64,000 bases of DNA from Pseudobdellovibrionaceae bacterium (lineage in GTDB: Bacteria > Bdellovibrionota > Bdellovibrionia > Bdellovibrionales > Bdellovibrionaceae), in contig JAHBUV010000001.1 of assembly GCA_019637915.1 (NCBI GenBank), positions 1,396,565-1,460,564 of the forward strand, written 5' to 3'. Shown piece after piece: positions 7,896-16,549 of this stretch (position 1 is its first letter; every line of letters begins with the position of its first letter). Both the position numbers and the translations under genes were made by a program. The notes under the pieces are model-generated. The model was not told the DNA's origin, made no database searches, and saw only the letters and a program-made list of their open reading frames with translations.

Positions 7896-10646
7896 GTGTC
7901 GCAGACCCCGGATTACAAATCCACGATCCGCCTTCCGCAAACGGATTTCCCGATGAAGGGCAATCTTCCGCAGAAGGAACCTGAAATCATCAAGGGCTGG
8001 GACGACAAAAAGATTTACGCCCGCATGGTGGAGCGCAACCGCGGCAAGACGCCGTTCACCCTCACCGACGGCCCGCCCTACGCCAACGGCTCCATCCACA
8101 TGGGTCACGCCCTCAACAAGACGTTGAAGGACATCATCATCAAGTACAAAAACCTGCAGGGCTTTCATGCGCCCTACATCCCGGGCTGGGACTGCCACGG
8201 CCTGCCCATCGAACACAAGGTGATGAAGGGCCTGAGCGAGAAAAAACAGGTCAAGACGGACGCCGAGATCCTGGCGCTCTGCCGGGCCGAAGCGCAGAAG
8301 TGGGTGGACCACCAGCGCGAGCAGTTCCGCCGCCTGGGACAATTGGGCGACTGGGAGAACCCCTACCTGACCATGTCCCGCGAGTACGAGGCCGAGGAGG
8401 TGCGCGAGTTCGCGCGCGCCTTCCAGAAAGGGCTGATCTACCGCGGTGAAAAACCCGTCTACTGGAACTGGACCCTGAAGACCGCCCTGGCCGACGCCGA
8501 GGTCGAGTACCACGACCACAAAAGCCCGGCGATTTATGTCAAATTCAGCGTCACCGATCAGGCCACGCTGAAGAAACTCGGCCAGCCCTCGAAGCCGGTG
8601 AACTTCGTCATCTGGACGACGACCCCGTGGACGCTGCCGGCGAACCTCGCCATCAGCCTGCACCCCGATTTCGAATATGGCCTGTACGACACGGGCGCCG
8701 AGATCATCATCCTCGTGAAGGAGCTGAAGGAGTCCGTGGAGAAAGACACGGGCCTGTCCCTGACCCTGGTCTCCACGATCAAGGGCGCCGATCTCGAGTT
8801 CAGCAAGGCCCGCCACCCCTGGATCGACCGCGACTCGCCCATCATCCTCGGCGACCACGTCACCAAGGACGCGGGCACGGGCGCCGTGCACACCGCCCCG
8901 GGCCACGGCGCGGACGACTTCCGCGTCGGCCAGAAATACAACCTCGGCGTGCTCAATCCCGTCGACGACGCCGGCCGCTTCACCGAGGCCGTGCCGGAGT
9001 TCGCGGGGCAGAACATCTTCAAGGCCAATCCGCTGATCATCGAGAAACTCCGCGAGTCCGGCCACCTGATGGGTCATAAGGAGATCACCCACAGCTACCC
9101 GCACTGCTGGCGCTCGAAGACGCCGCTGATCTTCCGCACGACGCCGCAATGGTTCCTGGGACTCGATCTCGAAGCCAGCCAGATCCGCCAGAAAACCCTG
9201 AAGGCGATGGATGACATCGGCTTTTTCCCCGAATGGGGCGAGGCCCGCTTCCGCGCCATGATGGAAAACCGCCCCGACTGGTGCCTGAGCCGCCAGCGCA
9301 TCTGGGGCGTGCCGATCCCGATCCTGTATTGCAAAGCCACCGGCGAACCCGTGGCCGACGTGGACGTCATGATGAGGATCGCCGACGTCATCGAAAAGGG
9401 CGGCATCGAGGCCTTCTGGGCGACCTCCGCCGACGAACTCGCCGGCTCGGGGCGCGCCGACGGCAAATTCGGCTCCGAGGGTTTCCGTCACGGCAAGGAC
9501 ATCCTCGACGTGTGGTTCGACTCGGGCGTCTGCCACGCGGCCGTGCAAAAACGCCGTGGCCTCGGCATGCCCGCGGACATTTACCTCGAAGGCAGCGACC
9601 AGCACCGCGGCTGGTTCAACACGTCGATGCTGTCCTCCATGGCGACCAACGGTTTCCCGCCCTACAAGGCCCTGCTCACCCATGGTTTCGTCACCGACGC
9701 CCAAGGGCGCAAGATGTCCAAGTCCCTGGGCAACTACATCGATCCGATGGAAGTGAACCAGAAATCCGGCGCCGAGATCATCCGCCTGTGGGCCTCGTCC
9801 GAGGACTACGGCCAGGACGTCAACTGCAGCCAGGAAAGCCTCACCCGCGTCACGGAAACCTACCGCCGCTTGCGCAACACCATGCGCTTCCTGCTGGGGG
9901 CCCTCGATGATTTCGATCCGGTGAAGGATGTCGTGCCGGTGGAGAAGATGCCGGCCCTGGACCGCTGGGCCCTGCACGAGCTCAATGACCTGGTCGAGAG
10001 GATCACGGCGGCCTACGACGCCTATGAATTCCACCGCGTCTATCACTCGCTGAACGTGTTCTTCACGGTCTTCCTGTCGGCCACCTACCTGGACGTGCTG
10101 AAGGACCGCTTGTACACCTGGCGCCCCGACGGTCTGCCCCGCCGCAGCTCGCAGACGGCGCTTCACCACATCACGGGAGCCCTGATCCCGATGATGGCGC
10201 CGATCCTGTCCTTCCTGGCGGAGGAGTCCTACGGCCATTTCAAAGGCAAAAAGGCCGACAGCGTGTTCCTGACGGATTTCCCGAAGGCCCGCCCGGAATG
10301 GAAAAACGCCGAACTGAAAGCGCATTTCGACGAGCTGCTGAAAGTGCGCTCCGAAACGCAGAAGGTCCTCGAGAACCTGCGCGCCCAGAAAATCATCGGC
10401 GCCAGCCTCGAGGCCGCCGTCACCATTCACGCCGAGGGCGATTCGCTGAATCACCTGCGGCGATGCGAAAACCTGCGCGAGCTGCTGATCGTCTCCCGCG
10501 TGGACCTGGCGACGGGTCCCTTCAAAGTCGAGGCGGTCAAGGCGAACGGCGAAAAGTGCGCGCGCTGCTGGGTTTATTCGGAAGAGATCGGCAAGGATGA
10601 ACGTTTCCCGGGCGTCTGCCCGAAATGCACGGAGGCCCTGGCATGA
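7896..10646 (+). CDS. ileS: Isoleucyl-tRNA synthetase
   Basis: The 916-residue class I aminoacyl-tRNA synthetase charges tRNA-Ile with isoleucine. The N-terminus has the family YKSTIRLPQTDFPM-like opening. HIGH appears as HMGH (residues 68-71) and KMSKS is exact (606-610). The editing CP1 region lies between them, including TTTPWTLP. The C-terminus carries a zinc knuckle with CARC and CPKC. I start it at GTG 7896 because AAGGAG lies 5 nt upstream; the longer frame would begin at a TTG without such a site. It overlaps lspA by 4 nt (ATGA), the common bacterial ileS-lspA arrangement. Confidence 0.97.
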   Translation: MSQTPDYKSTIRLPQTDFPMKGNLPQKEPEIIKGWDDKKIYARMVERNRGKTPFTLTDGPPYANGSIHMGHALNKTLKDIIIKYKNLQGFHAPYIPGWDCHGLPIEHKVMKGLSEKKQVKTDAEILALCRAEAQKWVDHQREQFRRLGQLGDWENPYLTMSREYEAEEVREFARAFQKGLIYRGEKPVYWNWTLKTALADAEVEYHDHKSPAIYVKFSVTDQATLKKLGQPSKPVNFVIWTTTPWTLPANLAISLHPDFEYGLYDTGAEIIILVKELKESVEKDTGLSLTLVSTIKGADLEFSKARHPWIDRDSPIILGDHVTKDAGTGAVHTAPGHGADDFRVGQKYNLGVLNPVDDAGRFTEAVPEFAGQNIFKANPLIIEKLRESGHLMGHKEITHSYPHCWRSKTPLIFRTTPQWFLGLDLEASQIRQKTLKAMDDIGFFPEWGEARFRAMMENRPDWCLSRQRIWGVPIPILYCKATGEPVADVDVMMRIADVIEKGGIEAFWATSADELAGSGRADGKFGSEGFRHGKDILDVWFDSGVCHAAVQKRRGLGMPADIYLEGSDQHRGWFNTSMLSSMATNGFPPYKALLTHGFVTDAQGRKMSKSLGNYIDPMEVNQKSGAEIIRLWASSEDYGQDVNCSQESLTRVTETYRRLRNTMRFLLGALDDFDPVKDVVPVEKMPALDRWALHELNDLVERITAAYDAYEFHRVYHSLNVFFTVFLSATYLDVLKDRLYTWRPDGLPRRSSQTALHHITGALIPMMAPILSFLAEESYGHFKGKKADSVFLTDFPKARPEWKNAELKAHFDELLKVRSETQKVLENLRAQKIIGASLEAAVTIHAEGDSLNHLRRCENLRELLIVSRVDLATGPFKVEAVKANGEKCARCWVYSEEIGKDERFPGVCPKCTEALA

Positions 10647-11161
10647 AGAAGAAGTACCTCTATCTGACCGTCATCACCGGCCTGCTCGTCGCCATCGACC
10701 AGCTGGTGAAGCTCTACGTGCACACCCAGTTCCGCCTGGGGGAATCCATGACGGTGATCCCGAATTTCTTCAACATCACCTACGTGCGCAACTTCGGCGC
10801 GGCCTTCGGCTTCCTGGCGGAGAGCCATCCGTCCTTCCGGGAGATTTTTTTCCTGGCCATGCCGCCGATCGCGCTGCTGATCATCCTGATGATTCTGCGC
10901 GGGGTGAAGGACGACGACACCAAACAGATCTTCGCCCTGTCGGCGATTTTCGGCGGCGCCATCGGCAATTACATCGACCGCCTGCGGTTCCGCTACGTCA
11001 TCGACTTCCTGGATTTCCACCTGGGCAACCGCTGGAGCTGGCCGGCCTTCAACATCGCCGACGCGGCCATCGTCAGCGGCGTCACGCTGCTCCTGATCCT
11101 GATGTTCCTGGAAGGGAAGACCACCGGCAAGGCTGCAAAAAAAACGGACACTATCCCCTGA
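10643..11161 (+). CDS. lspA: Lipoprotein signal peptidase (SPase II)
   Basis: The 172-residue inner-membrane aspartic protease cleaves prolipoprotein signal peptides after lipid attachment to cysteine. It has four hydrophobic segments. The two catalytic aspartates are in the conserved contexts GNYIDR and FNIADA, and the RNFGAAFG-like segment of the family is present. The ATG overlaps the ileS stop as ATGA, so translation is coupled. Its presence fits the many lipobox proteins in this window. The last residues are basic and probably cytoplasmic. Confidence 0.96.
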   Translation: MKKKYLYLTVITGLLVAIDQLVKLYVHTQFRLGESMTVIPNFFNITYVRNFGAAFGFLAESHPSFREIFFLAMPPIALLIILMILRGVKDDDTKQIFALSAIFGGAIGNYIDRLRFRYVIDFLDFHLGNRWSWPAFNIADAAIVSGVTLLLILMFLEGKTTGKAAKKTDTIP

Positions 11162-11179
11162 TTTCATCCGCGAAAAATG

Positions 11180-11210
11180 CCTGAAACCCGCTTCCAGAGC
11201 GGTTTTCAGG
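11180..11210 (+). terminator. Hairpin after lspA, possible terminator
   Basis: Two 13-nt arms (11180-11192 and 11198-11210) pair with one mismatch around a 5-nt loop, 19 nt past the lspA stop. No strong U tract follows. The rest of the 285-nt gap to the next gene shows nothing else I can name except a good ribosome binding site at its end. Confidence 0.35.
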
Positions 11211-11446
11211 CCGTTTGAACATTGCCGCGAAAGCCCCTTCTCCAATCAATTCCCTCGTTCCCCCGGACGCGTCCGCGCGAAGATGCCGGCAAAACGTCGA
11301 CAAAAAAGACGCCGTCGTCTTTTCAACAGAATCCATGGGATTTTCCCGCATCCCCGCCGCCTGTTTCGCTTCCCGGGTTTTTTCCCCCTGGCACGCCCTT
11401 CGCTTTCCAGTTGGCGATGAAGAACTCGTCCTTTCACGGAGGAAAC

Positions 11447-12667
11447 ATGCGTCTCACAATGATTCTGCTCTCGGCCCTGTCCCTCACGGCGTGCAACAAC
11501 GCCGTCCGCTTCTCGCCCATCGAAAAAATGCAGTCGTCCCTGGGCGCGCCGGAAAATCCCGTCGTCACGCCGGAACTTCCCCCGTCGGCCGAGCCGCCGA
11601 TCGTGACCGAGCCCCCCGTCGTCGTGGAACCTCCCGTGGTGATTCCGCCGGTCGTGGTGGAACCGCCGGTGGTCGTGCCTCCGGTGGTGGAACCTCCCGT
11701 CGTGGTCGATCCGCCGACGACGCCGTCCAGCCAGGCGGTCAGCGAGAGCTTTCAAGCCCCCCCGGCCTCCGACAAAGTGGACATCCTGGTGATTCTCGAC
11801 ACGACGGAATCCATGGACACCAAACTGGACAAACTCGCGGCGCGTTTCCGCGATCTCACGAAGCATCTGTCGAATCTCGACTTTCAGGTCGCCGTCACCA
11901 ACGCCGGCGCCACGCGCAGCTCGTTCTGGATCCACGGGCATCGCTTCGGGAAAATCATGGAGTTCCAGTCCGACTCCGCCCGCCGCAGCATCCTGAGCTC
12001 CAAGGACGAATATGTGGACTATTACTTCCAGCTCACCGTCGGCCGCGACAACTTCCGCGCCGGCGAGATCCGCTGCGAAGTGCAGCCCTACTGCATGGTC
12101 CCCTCGCCGGAACCCCTGGCCGCCCTGGTGCGCTCTTTCAACGAGCGTCAGGGCGCGAACAAGGGTTTTTTCCGCCAGGACGCCTGGCTCGTGCCGCTGA
12201 TCATCTCGGACGCCGATGAAAACGAGAACGGCGCCGACCTGCAGTTCAGCGTCGACAGCGTCATCGCCCGCTTCCAGCAAACCCTCGGTTCCACCATGCG
12301 CGGCATGGCCGGCGTCGGCATCATCGTGCAACCCGGCGACGAGCAGTGCCTGCGCGCCGAAAACAGCGGCCTCATGAAGGGCGGCCACTACGGCCACGTG
12401 CTGTCGGATTTCGCCCGCCGCACGAAGGGTCTCACCATGAGCATCTGCGACCAAGATTACGGCCCGGGTCTCGAGCGCATCAGCGACCACATCCGCGAAC
12501 TCATGACCTCGGTGGAACTCAAGCACGAACCTTTGGCCGGCACCCTGCGGGTGAACATCTCCCCCGCCGACGGCGTCACCTGGAAACTGGAAGGCCGCAA
12601 AGTGGTCTTCTCGAAGCCCCTGCCCGCCAACGCCCGCGTCGACGTGAGCTACCGCATCGGCCTGTGA
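11447..12667 (+). CDS. Lipoprotein with Pro-Val repeat stalk and von Willebrand A-like domain
   Basis: The 406-residue protein starts at ATG 11447 behind GGAGGAAAC. A signal peptide ends in a lipobox LTAC (Cys16). Residues about 49-90 are tandem PPVV-type repeats that would make an extended stalk. A vWA-like domain follows with the start ILDTTESMD, a variant of the DxSxS metal-binding motif with Thr at the second position. The C-terminal 60 residues look like a small beta domain. Lipidation and the stalk suggest display of the vWA domain away from a membrane surface, perhaps for adhesion or protein assembly; this is inference. Its stop abuts that of the convergent gene. Confidence 0.8.
   Translation: MRLTMILLSALSLTACNNAVRFSPIEKMQSSLGAPENPVVTPELPPSAEPPIVTEPPVVVEPPVVIPPVVVEPPVVVPPVVEPPVVVDPPTTPSSQAVSESFQAPPASDKVDILVILDTTESMDTKLDKLAARFRDLTKHLSNLDFQVAVTNAGATRSSFWIHGHRFGKIMEFQSDSARRSILSSKDEYVDYYFQLTVGRDNFRAGEIRCEVQPYCMVPSPEPLAALVRSFNERQGANKGFFRQDAWLVPLIISDADENENGADLQFSVDSVIARFQQTLGSTMRGMAGVGIIVQPGDEQCLRAENSGLMKGGHYGHVLSDFARRTKGLTMSICDQDYGPGLERISDHIRELMTSVELKHEPLAGTLRVNISPADGVTWKLEGRKVVFSKPLPANARVDVSYRIGL
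11591..11716 (+). repeat. Tandem Pro-Pro-Val-Val coding repeat
   Basis: About 42 codons encode imperfect repeats of EPPVV, VPPVV and IPPVV inside the vWA lipoprotein. Synonymous codons differ between units, so it is maintained as a protein repeat more than as an identical DNA repeat. Copy number could vary between strains. Confidence 0.75.
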
Positions 12668-14110
12668 TCAGGAAAAGAAGTAGTGGAAGGAGGGATTCGG
12701 TTCCCTCTTTCCGCCTTCGACGTAGAAAAGACAAATGACTTCGGTGCGAACGCCCTTCTTGACGTTGAAGATCGTCAAGTCGGCGTTTTCCACGATTTGG
12801 TGCAGGCCGCGGCCGGCGCCGCCCTTGCCTTCCTTCTCGTTCAGGTTCGCTTCACCTTTGTAGTTGCTCTCGAGGTAGCGCAGAATCACGTTCTTGGTCA
12901 GCGCGCCGAAGGGGTCGACGACGGAGATCGCCAGGAACACGCCGTCGGAGGCGTAGTGCATGCTGCTCTGCAAGTGGCTGTCCAAAAGAACTTCCGACGT
13001 GCGGGGCAGGTGGTTGTAGATGGCGCGCCCCTGGGAATCGGTGGGGGCGTCGTAGATGGCGTTCATCAAAAGCTCTTCGCTCACCGTGTTGACGCGATCA
13101 AGGATGGTGCGGCGCACGCCGAGTTTTTGGAAATAATCGCACATCTCCTCGCGCAGGGCCTCGCGGTCGCGGCTCGAACGCACCACGCGGTTCTGCACCT
13201 CGACGCCCCAGGTGAGGTACTTTTCCAGGCCGAACAGGTCGTTGCTCAGGACCTTGGTCAGGGTGGTCAGGATGGTGCGGATGGTGAAGTGCCGGTCGGT
13301 CGGGTCCCGCGTGATCATGTGATCCACGAACTCCATGCTCTTGATGGTCGAAAGGTTCTTCGACACGTCCTTCGTCATCATCATGACCAGCTTGCCGGGA
13401 TAGGCGGTGTCGTAGGCGTGGCGGAGGAAGGCGAGACCCGTCTCGTCGGCCACCAAGGCGTCGTACTCGCTCCCCACCAGCATGCCGTTGGCCTGCCCCA
13501 CTTCCGGGGAGGTGTCGAGCTTCACGCCCGTGCTGCCGAGGGCCACTTTCGCCAGGGCGAGCTGCTTTTTGTCCGATTCCACGAGCAGCACGTGTTTTTC
13601 GCCGGTGTTGTGCAGGGCCACCTGCGCCTCATGCAACTCGCGGTTGGCGATCTCGAACAGGCGCGCCTTTTCGTTCGTCTTCACCAGACGATCGGCCAGG
13701 ATGTTCGAATAGATCCGGTAGAGGAGATGCAGGAAGTGATCCTTTTCCTTGGCCGGGACGAAGCTGAAATGATCGGTGTTGATCTTGAAACAATGGGCTT
13801 CCTTCAGCACGCGGATCGTGGTCGACGCCGGCTTGCCGGTGACGACGCTCATCTCGCCCATGACCTCGCCGGTGTTCTGCAGCAGCATCACCACCTCGCC
13901 GGCCAGCACCACCTCGGCCTGCCCCTGGCGCAGGAAATAGAGGCATTTGTTCTCCTCGTTTTCCTGGAGGATGCAGGAGCCTTGGGGGAATTGCACGACT
14001 TCCACCAGGGTCGCCACTTGCAACAACAGGTCTTCCGGAAAAGATCGAAAGAATTGGAATTGTTTGAGCTCTTTGGCGATCTCGACCGGATGCATCTTCA
14101 TGTCTTTCAT
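12668..14110 (-). CDS. Cyclic-nucleotide-binding protein with receiver-like and RsbW-like ATPase domains
   Basis: The 480-residue protein begins with a cNMP-binding domain (about residues 18-130; LRQGQAEVVL and GEMSVVTGKPASTTIR are family-like). A receiver-like segment follows (about 172-290, VLLVESDKK and YDALVADE) that lacks the usual KP pair, reading MITRD instead. A GHKL-type ATPase region occupies about 300-470, with an N-box EELLMNAIYDAP and a glycine box GGAGRGLHQI. The ATPase part resembles the RsbW/anti-sigma type more than classical histidine kinases, and no HisKA is visible. It is probably a cytoplasmic signalling protein controlled by a nucleotide. ATG 14110 is used; ATGs three and five codons later are possible. 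It diverges from lgt. Confidence 0.75.
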   Translation of the reverse strand: MKDMKMHPVEIAKELKQFQFFRSFPEDLLLQVATLVEVVQFPQGSCILQENEENKCLYFLRQGQAEVVLAGEVVMLLQNTGEVMGEMSVVTGKPASTTIRVLKEAHCFKINTDHFSFVPAKEKDHFLHLLYRIYSNILADRLVKTNEKARLFEIANRELHEAQVALHNTGEKHVLLVESDKKQLALAKVALGSTGVKLDTSPEVGQANGMLVGSEYDALVADETGLAFLRHAYDTAYPGKLVMMMTKDVSKNLSTIKSMEFVDHMITRDPTDRHFTIRTILTTLTKVLSNDLFGLEKYLTWGVEVQNRVVRSSRDREALREEMCDYFQKLGVRRTILDRVNTVSEELLMNAIYDAPTDSQGRAIYNHLPRTSEVLLDSHLQSSMHYASDGVFLAISVVDPFGALTKNVILRYLESNYKGEANLNEKEGKGGAGRGLHQIVENADLTIFNVKKGVRTEVICLFYVEGGKREPNPSFHYFFS

Positions 14111-14194
14111 GAAACCTCATCTGACTGAGGTGAGAAAGTCCAGATTGCCTCGGCTGGCCCCTTCACCGAGAATGGGAAAGAAGGGGGAAGTTCG

Positions 14195-14980
14195 ATGCAT
14201 CCATGGCTCCAAATCGGCGACTCGGCGATCCCCGTTTTCCTGCTGGTCCAAAGTCTGAACGCCTGCCTGATCCTGCTCTGGGCCTCCCGCCGGGCCGCGG
14301 ACGCCGGCCTGTCGCGCGCGACCGCCATCGATCTGGTGCTGCTCTGCCTGGGAACCGGCCTGATCGGCGGGCGCCTGCTGCACGTCCTGTGGGAGGCGCC
14401 GGAGTTCTACCGCCAGGAACCCCTTCGCGTCCTGAACCTGATGGCCGGGGGCTACGTTTACTACGGTGGACTTCTCTTCGCGGTGCCGGCGGGCTGGCTT
14501 TTCCTGCGCGCCAAACGCGACCCCGCGCCGGCCCGTTGGTTTGATTTCTCCGCCCCCCTCTTGTCCCTGGGGACGGCGATCGGCCGGTTGGGATGTTTTT
14601 TCGCCGGCTGCTGCTACGGCAAGGTCTGCGTCCTGCCCTGGGCTTTCCCGTTCAAGGACGAGCAGGGCCTGTCCCTGCTCCGCCATCCCACCCAGCTTTA
14701 TTCCTTCTTTTGGGAGATCGGCGTCCTCTTGATCCTCCTGGGGCTGGAGCGCTTCCCCCCGGAGCGCCGCCCGCGCTGGCTGCGTCCGGACGGGTCGGTT
14801 TTCCTGGTGTGGATGATCCTGCACGCCGCCGGCCGCTTCGCCATCGAGGCCTACCGCGACGATTTCCGCGGCGCCCATTGGCTCCTTTCCCTTTCCCAAT
14901 GGGTGTCCCTCGCCCTGATCCTCGCGGCCTGTCTCATTCTGAGACAGCGACAATCTGCGCTCGACAGTCCTCCGGTTTGA
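14195..14980 (+). CDS. lgt: Prolipoprotein diacylglyceryl transferase, divergent type
   Basis: The 261-residue polytopic membrane protein belongs to the Lgt family, which moves a diacylglyceryl group from phosphatidylglycerol to the lipobox cysteine. Family features are GGRLLHVLW, HPTQLY and the C-terminal RFAIEAYR. It is the variant subtype with YYGG where E. coli Lgt has an essential His-containing HGG, and with GRLGCFFAGCCYG in place of GRIGNFxNGE. A GGGGGAA ribosome binding site precedes ATG 14195. It shares an 84-nt gap with the divergent cNMP-binding gene. Lgt is the best call, but a related activity is possible because of the His substitution. Confidence 0.82.
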   Translation: MHPWLQIGDSAIPVFLLVQSLNACLILLWASRRAADAGLSRATAIDLVLLCLGTGLIGGRLLHVLWEAPEFYRQEPLRVLNLMAGGYVYYGGLLFAVPAGWLFLRAKRDPAPARWFDFSAPLLSLGTAIGRLGCFFAGCCYGKVCVLPWAFPFKDEQGLSLLRHPTQLYSFFWEIGVLLILLGLERFPPERRPRWLRPDGSVFLVWMILHAAGRFAIEAYRDDFRGAHWLLSLSQWVSLALILAACLILRQRQSALDSPPV

Positions 14981-15093
14981 ACACAGTGGCGTTCCATGCG
15001 GCTTCCATGGATTGCATTGGAGGCCGTCATTCCTGGCACGCCTTGTGAATTCCCTCTTCGTGTGGAAATGGTTTTTCGAACAAAGAGGTTTCT

Positions 15094-15885
15094 ATGAAAC
15101 ACGCTCTGTGGATCTTCCTGGGCCTTTACGTCTCCGCGATGGTGGTCGCCTGCGGCGGCGGCACCAACAACATCTCGGAGTCCGACGGCCTGAGCAACGC
15201 CGGTTGCCCCTCGGGGTCGACCTTCTACATGGGTTATTGCATGAACACCTACGGCCAGCCGATCGCCGGTTACAACGGGGTCGCTTACCAGTCGGCGACG
15301 TCCAACCCTTACGGTTACTCCAACGCCGGCCAGCTGACCATCACCAACTCCAGCGTCTACAACCAGCTTTTGCGCGAGGGTTTCGGCATCTGCGACCAGG
15401 CTTCCTACAGCGGCGGCAACACCAGCTGCAGCAGCTTCAACTACTTCATGCTGAGCCTGCAAGCCCCCAACGTCGATTCCAACACCATCCGCCTGACCAT
15501 GGAGACCTGGCCGACGAACTACAACAACTACCAGTACTACGTGAACGCCCCGTCCTGGTCGCAAGCCGGCAGTTGCATGTTCACGAGCTTTTTCTTCGGC
15601 GGTTGCTACATGATGCCGAACCAATACCAGGCGCAGTACTACCACAGCAACATCATGCCCTTGAACATGGTGGTCTCGAACATCAACAACAGCAAAGGCT
15701 TCGAGGCCCGCTCCTACGGTCCCTCGGGAACCATCTCGCAGAACAAGCTGATCCAGTTCCAGGTCGCCAACGGCAAGTTCCAGGACGGTTACTTCGACTT
15801 CCAGCTGGTCTACGGCGGTCAGGGCAACATCTTCGCCACCGGCCGCATGGTCCGCTGCAACACCGTGAGTTGTGGACTTTACTGA
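15094..15885 (+). CDS. Lipoprotein rich in Tyr, Asn, Ser and Gly
   Basis: The 263-residue protein has a signal peptide with lipobox VVAC (Cys20) followed by GGG. The mature part is unusually rich in Tyr, Asn, Ser and Gly and contains ten further Cys residues, some closely spaced ([27 protein letters not shown]), suggesting disulfides. I do not recognise a family. It starts at ATG 15094 behind AAAGAGG. It precedes yacG by 25 nt but differs from it in composition. Surface or periplasmic location is inferred from the lipobox. Confidence 0.75.
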   Translation: MKHALWIFLGLYVSAMVVACGGGTNNISESDGLSNAGCPSGSTFYMGYCMNTYGQPIAGYNGVAYQSATSNPYGYSNAGQLTITNSSVYNQLLREGFGICDQASYSGGNTSCSSFNYFMLSLQAPNVDSNTIRLTMETWPTNYNNYQYYVNAPSWSQAGSCMFTSFFFGGCYMMPNQYQAQYYHSNIMPLNMVVSNINNSKGFEARSYGPSGTISQNKLIQFQVANGKFQDGYFDFQLVYGGQGNIFATGRMVRCNTVSCGLY

Positions 15886-15910
15886 GCCGTCGCGCTTATC
15901 CTCACACGCC

Positions 15911-16135
15911 ATGGAAAAACGATCTCAAGCACGACAAGTCAAATGCCCGCAGTGCGGGCATCTGGCGTTGTTCAGCGCTGAAAATCCCTTCCGTCCTTTT
16001 TGCTCGGAACGCTGCCGGCTGATCGACCTCGGGCAATGGGCCGAGGGCACTTACCGCATCCCCGCCGAGGACTCAACGGCGCTCGATGAGTCCGATTCAC
16101 GACACGGCCACGAAGAGACTGAAGATTCCCATTGA
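15911..16135 (+). CDS. yacG: DNA gyrase inhibitor YacG-type zinc protein
   Basis: This 74-residue protein matches YacG: a CPQC pair, about 17 residues, then FCSERC and the hallmark RLIDLGQW followed by YRIP. Four cysteines bind one zinc. In E. coli YacG binds GyrB and inhibits gyrase. The C-terminal tail is acidic and His-rich ([13 protein letters not shown]). ATG 15911 is chosen; an in-frame GTG at 15872 would overlap the lipoprotein gene. A likely promoter for the HU gene starts over its stop codon. Confidence 0.92.
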   Translation: MEKRSQARQVKCPQCGHLALFSAENPFRPFCSERCRLIDLGQWAEGTYRIPAEDSTALDESDSRHGHEETEDSH

Positions 16136-16160
16136 CCTTGAACCCGAATTGTTTTTTGAT
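16132..16160 (+). promoter_or_regulatory. Sigma-70-like promoter for the HU gene
   Basis: TTGACC and TTTGAT are separated by 17 nt, upstream of the HU gene and inside a short AT-richer stretch. The -35 box overlaps the yacG stop codon. Confidence 0.45.
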
Positions 16161-16194
16161 TTTGTCACCAACGACATCTTAAGAAGGAGTCACA

Positions 16195-16467
16195 ATGAAC
16201 AAAGCTCAGTTGATCGAGAAAATCGCCTCGGAAACCAAAGTCTCCAAAGCCCAAGCCGAGATGATCCTCGACTGCGCCATGGAGAACATCAAAAAATCCG
16301 TGAAAAAAGGCGACGACGTGAAACTGGTCGGTTTCGGCACGTTCACGAAAGCCAAGCGCAAAGCCCGCACGGGTCGCAACCCGCAAACCGGCAAAGCCAT
16401 CAAAATCCCGGCCTCCTTCGCTCCGAAGTTCCGCGCCGGCGCTGAATTCAAATCCCTGGTGAAGTAA
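16195..16467 (+). CDS. hup: HU-family nucleoid DNA-binding protein
   Basis: The 90-residue protein has the full HU fold: N-terminal helices MNKAQLIEKIA, the VGFGTF turn, and the DNA-binding arm with RTGRNPQTGKAIKIPA. It bends and compacts DNA as a dimer. AAGGAG lies 5 nt before the ATG. Codon use is biased to a narrow set, as in highly expressed genes. It is followed by a strong intrinsic terminator and has its own promoter candidate. Confidence 0.97.
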   Translation: MNKAQLIEKIASETKVSKAQAEMILDCAMENIKKSVKKGDDVKLVGFGTFTKAKRKARTGRNPQTGKAIKIPASFAPKFRAGAEFKSLVK

Positions 16468-16505
16468 TCGGCACAGCCGGTTCTTGACCCTTTGAATCAA
16501 TGAAA

Positions 16506-16534
16506 GGGGCCGCTTGGCGGCTCCTTTTTATTTT
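16506..16534 (+). terminator. Intrinsic terminator after the HU gene
   Basis: An 8-bp G+C-rich stem (16506-16513 with 16517-16524) with a 3-nt loop is followed by the T-rich run TTTTTATTTT. It ends only 15 nt before the pfkA start codon. Confidence 0.88.
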
Positions 16535-16549
16535 GGGATAAGTGCCTTC

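Noticed and set aside
7866-10454. Very long open frame antisense to ileS
   Set aside because: It is a shadow of the strongly conserved ileS frame in GC-rich DNA; its translation is rich in Gly, Val, Asp and His without any family motif.
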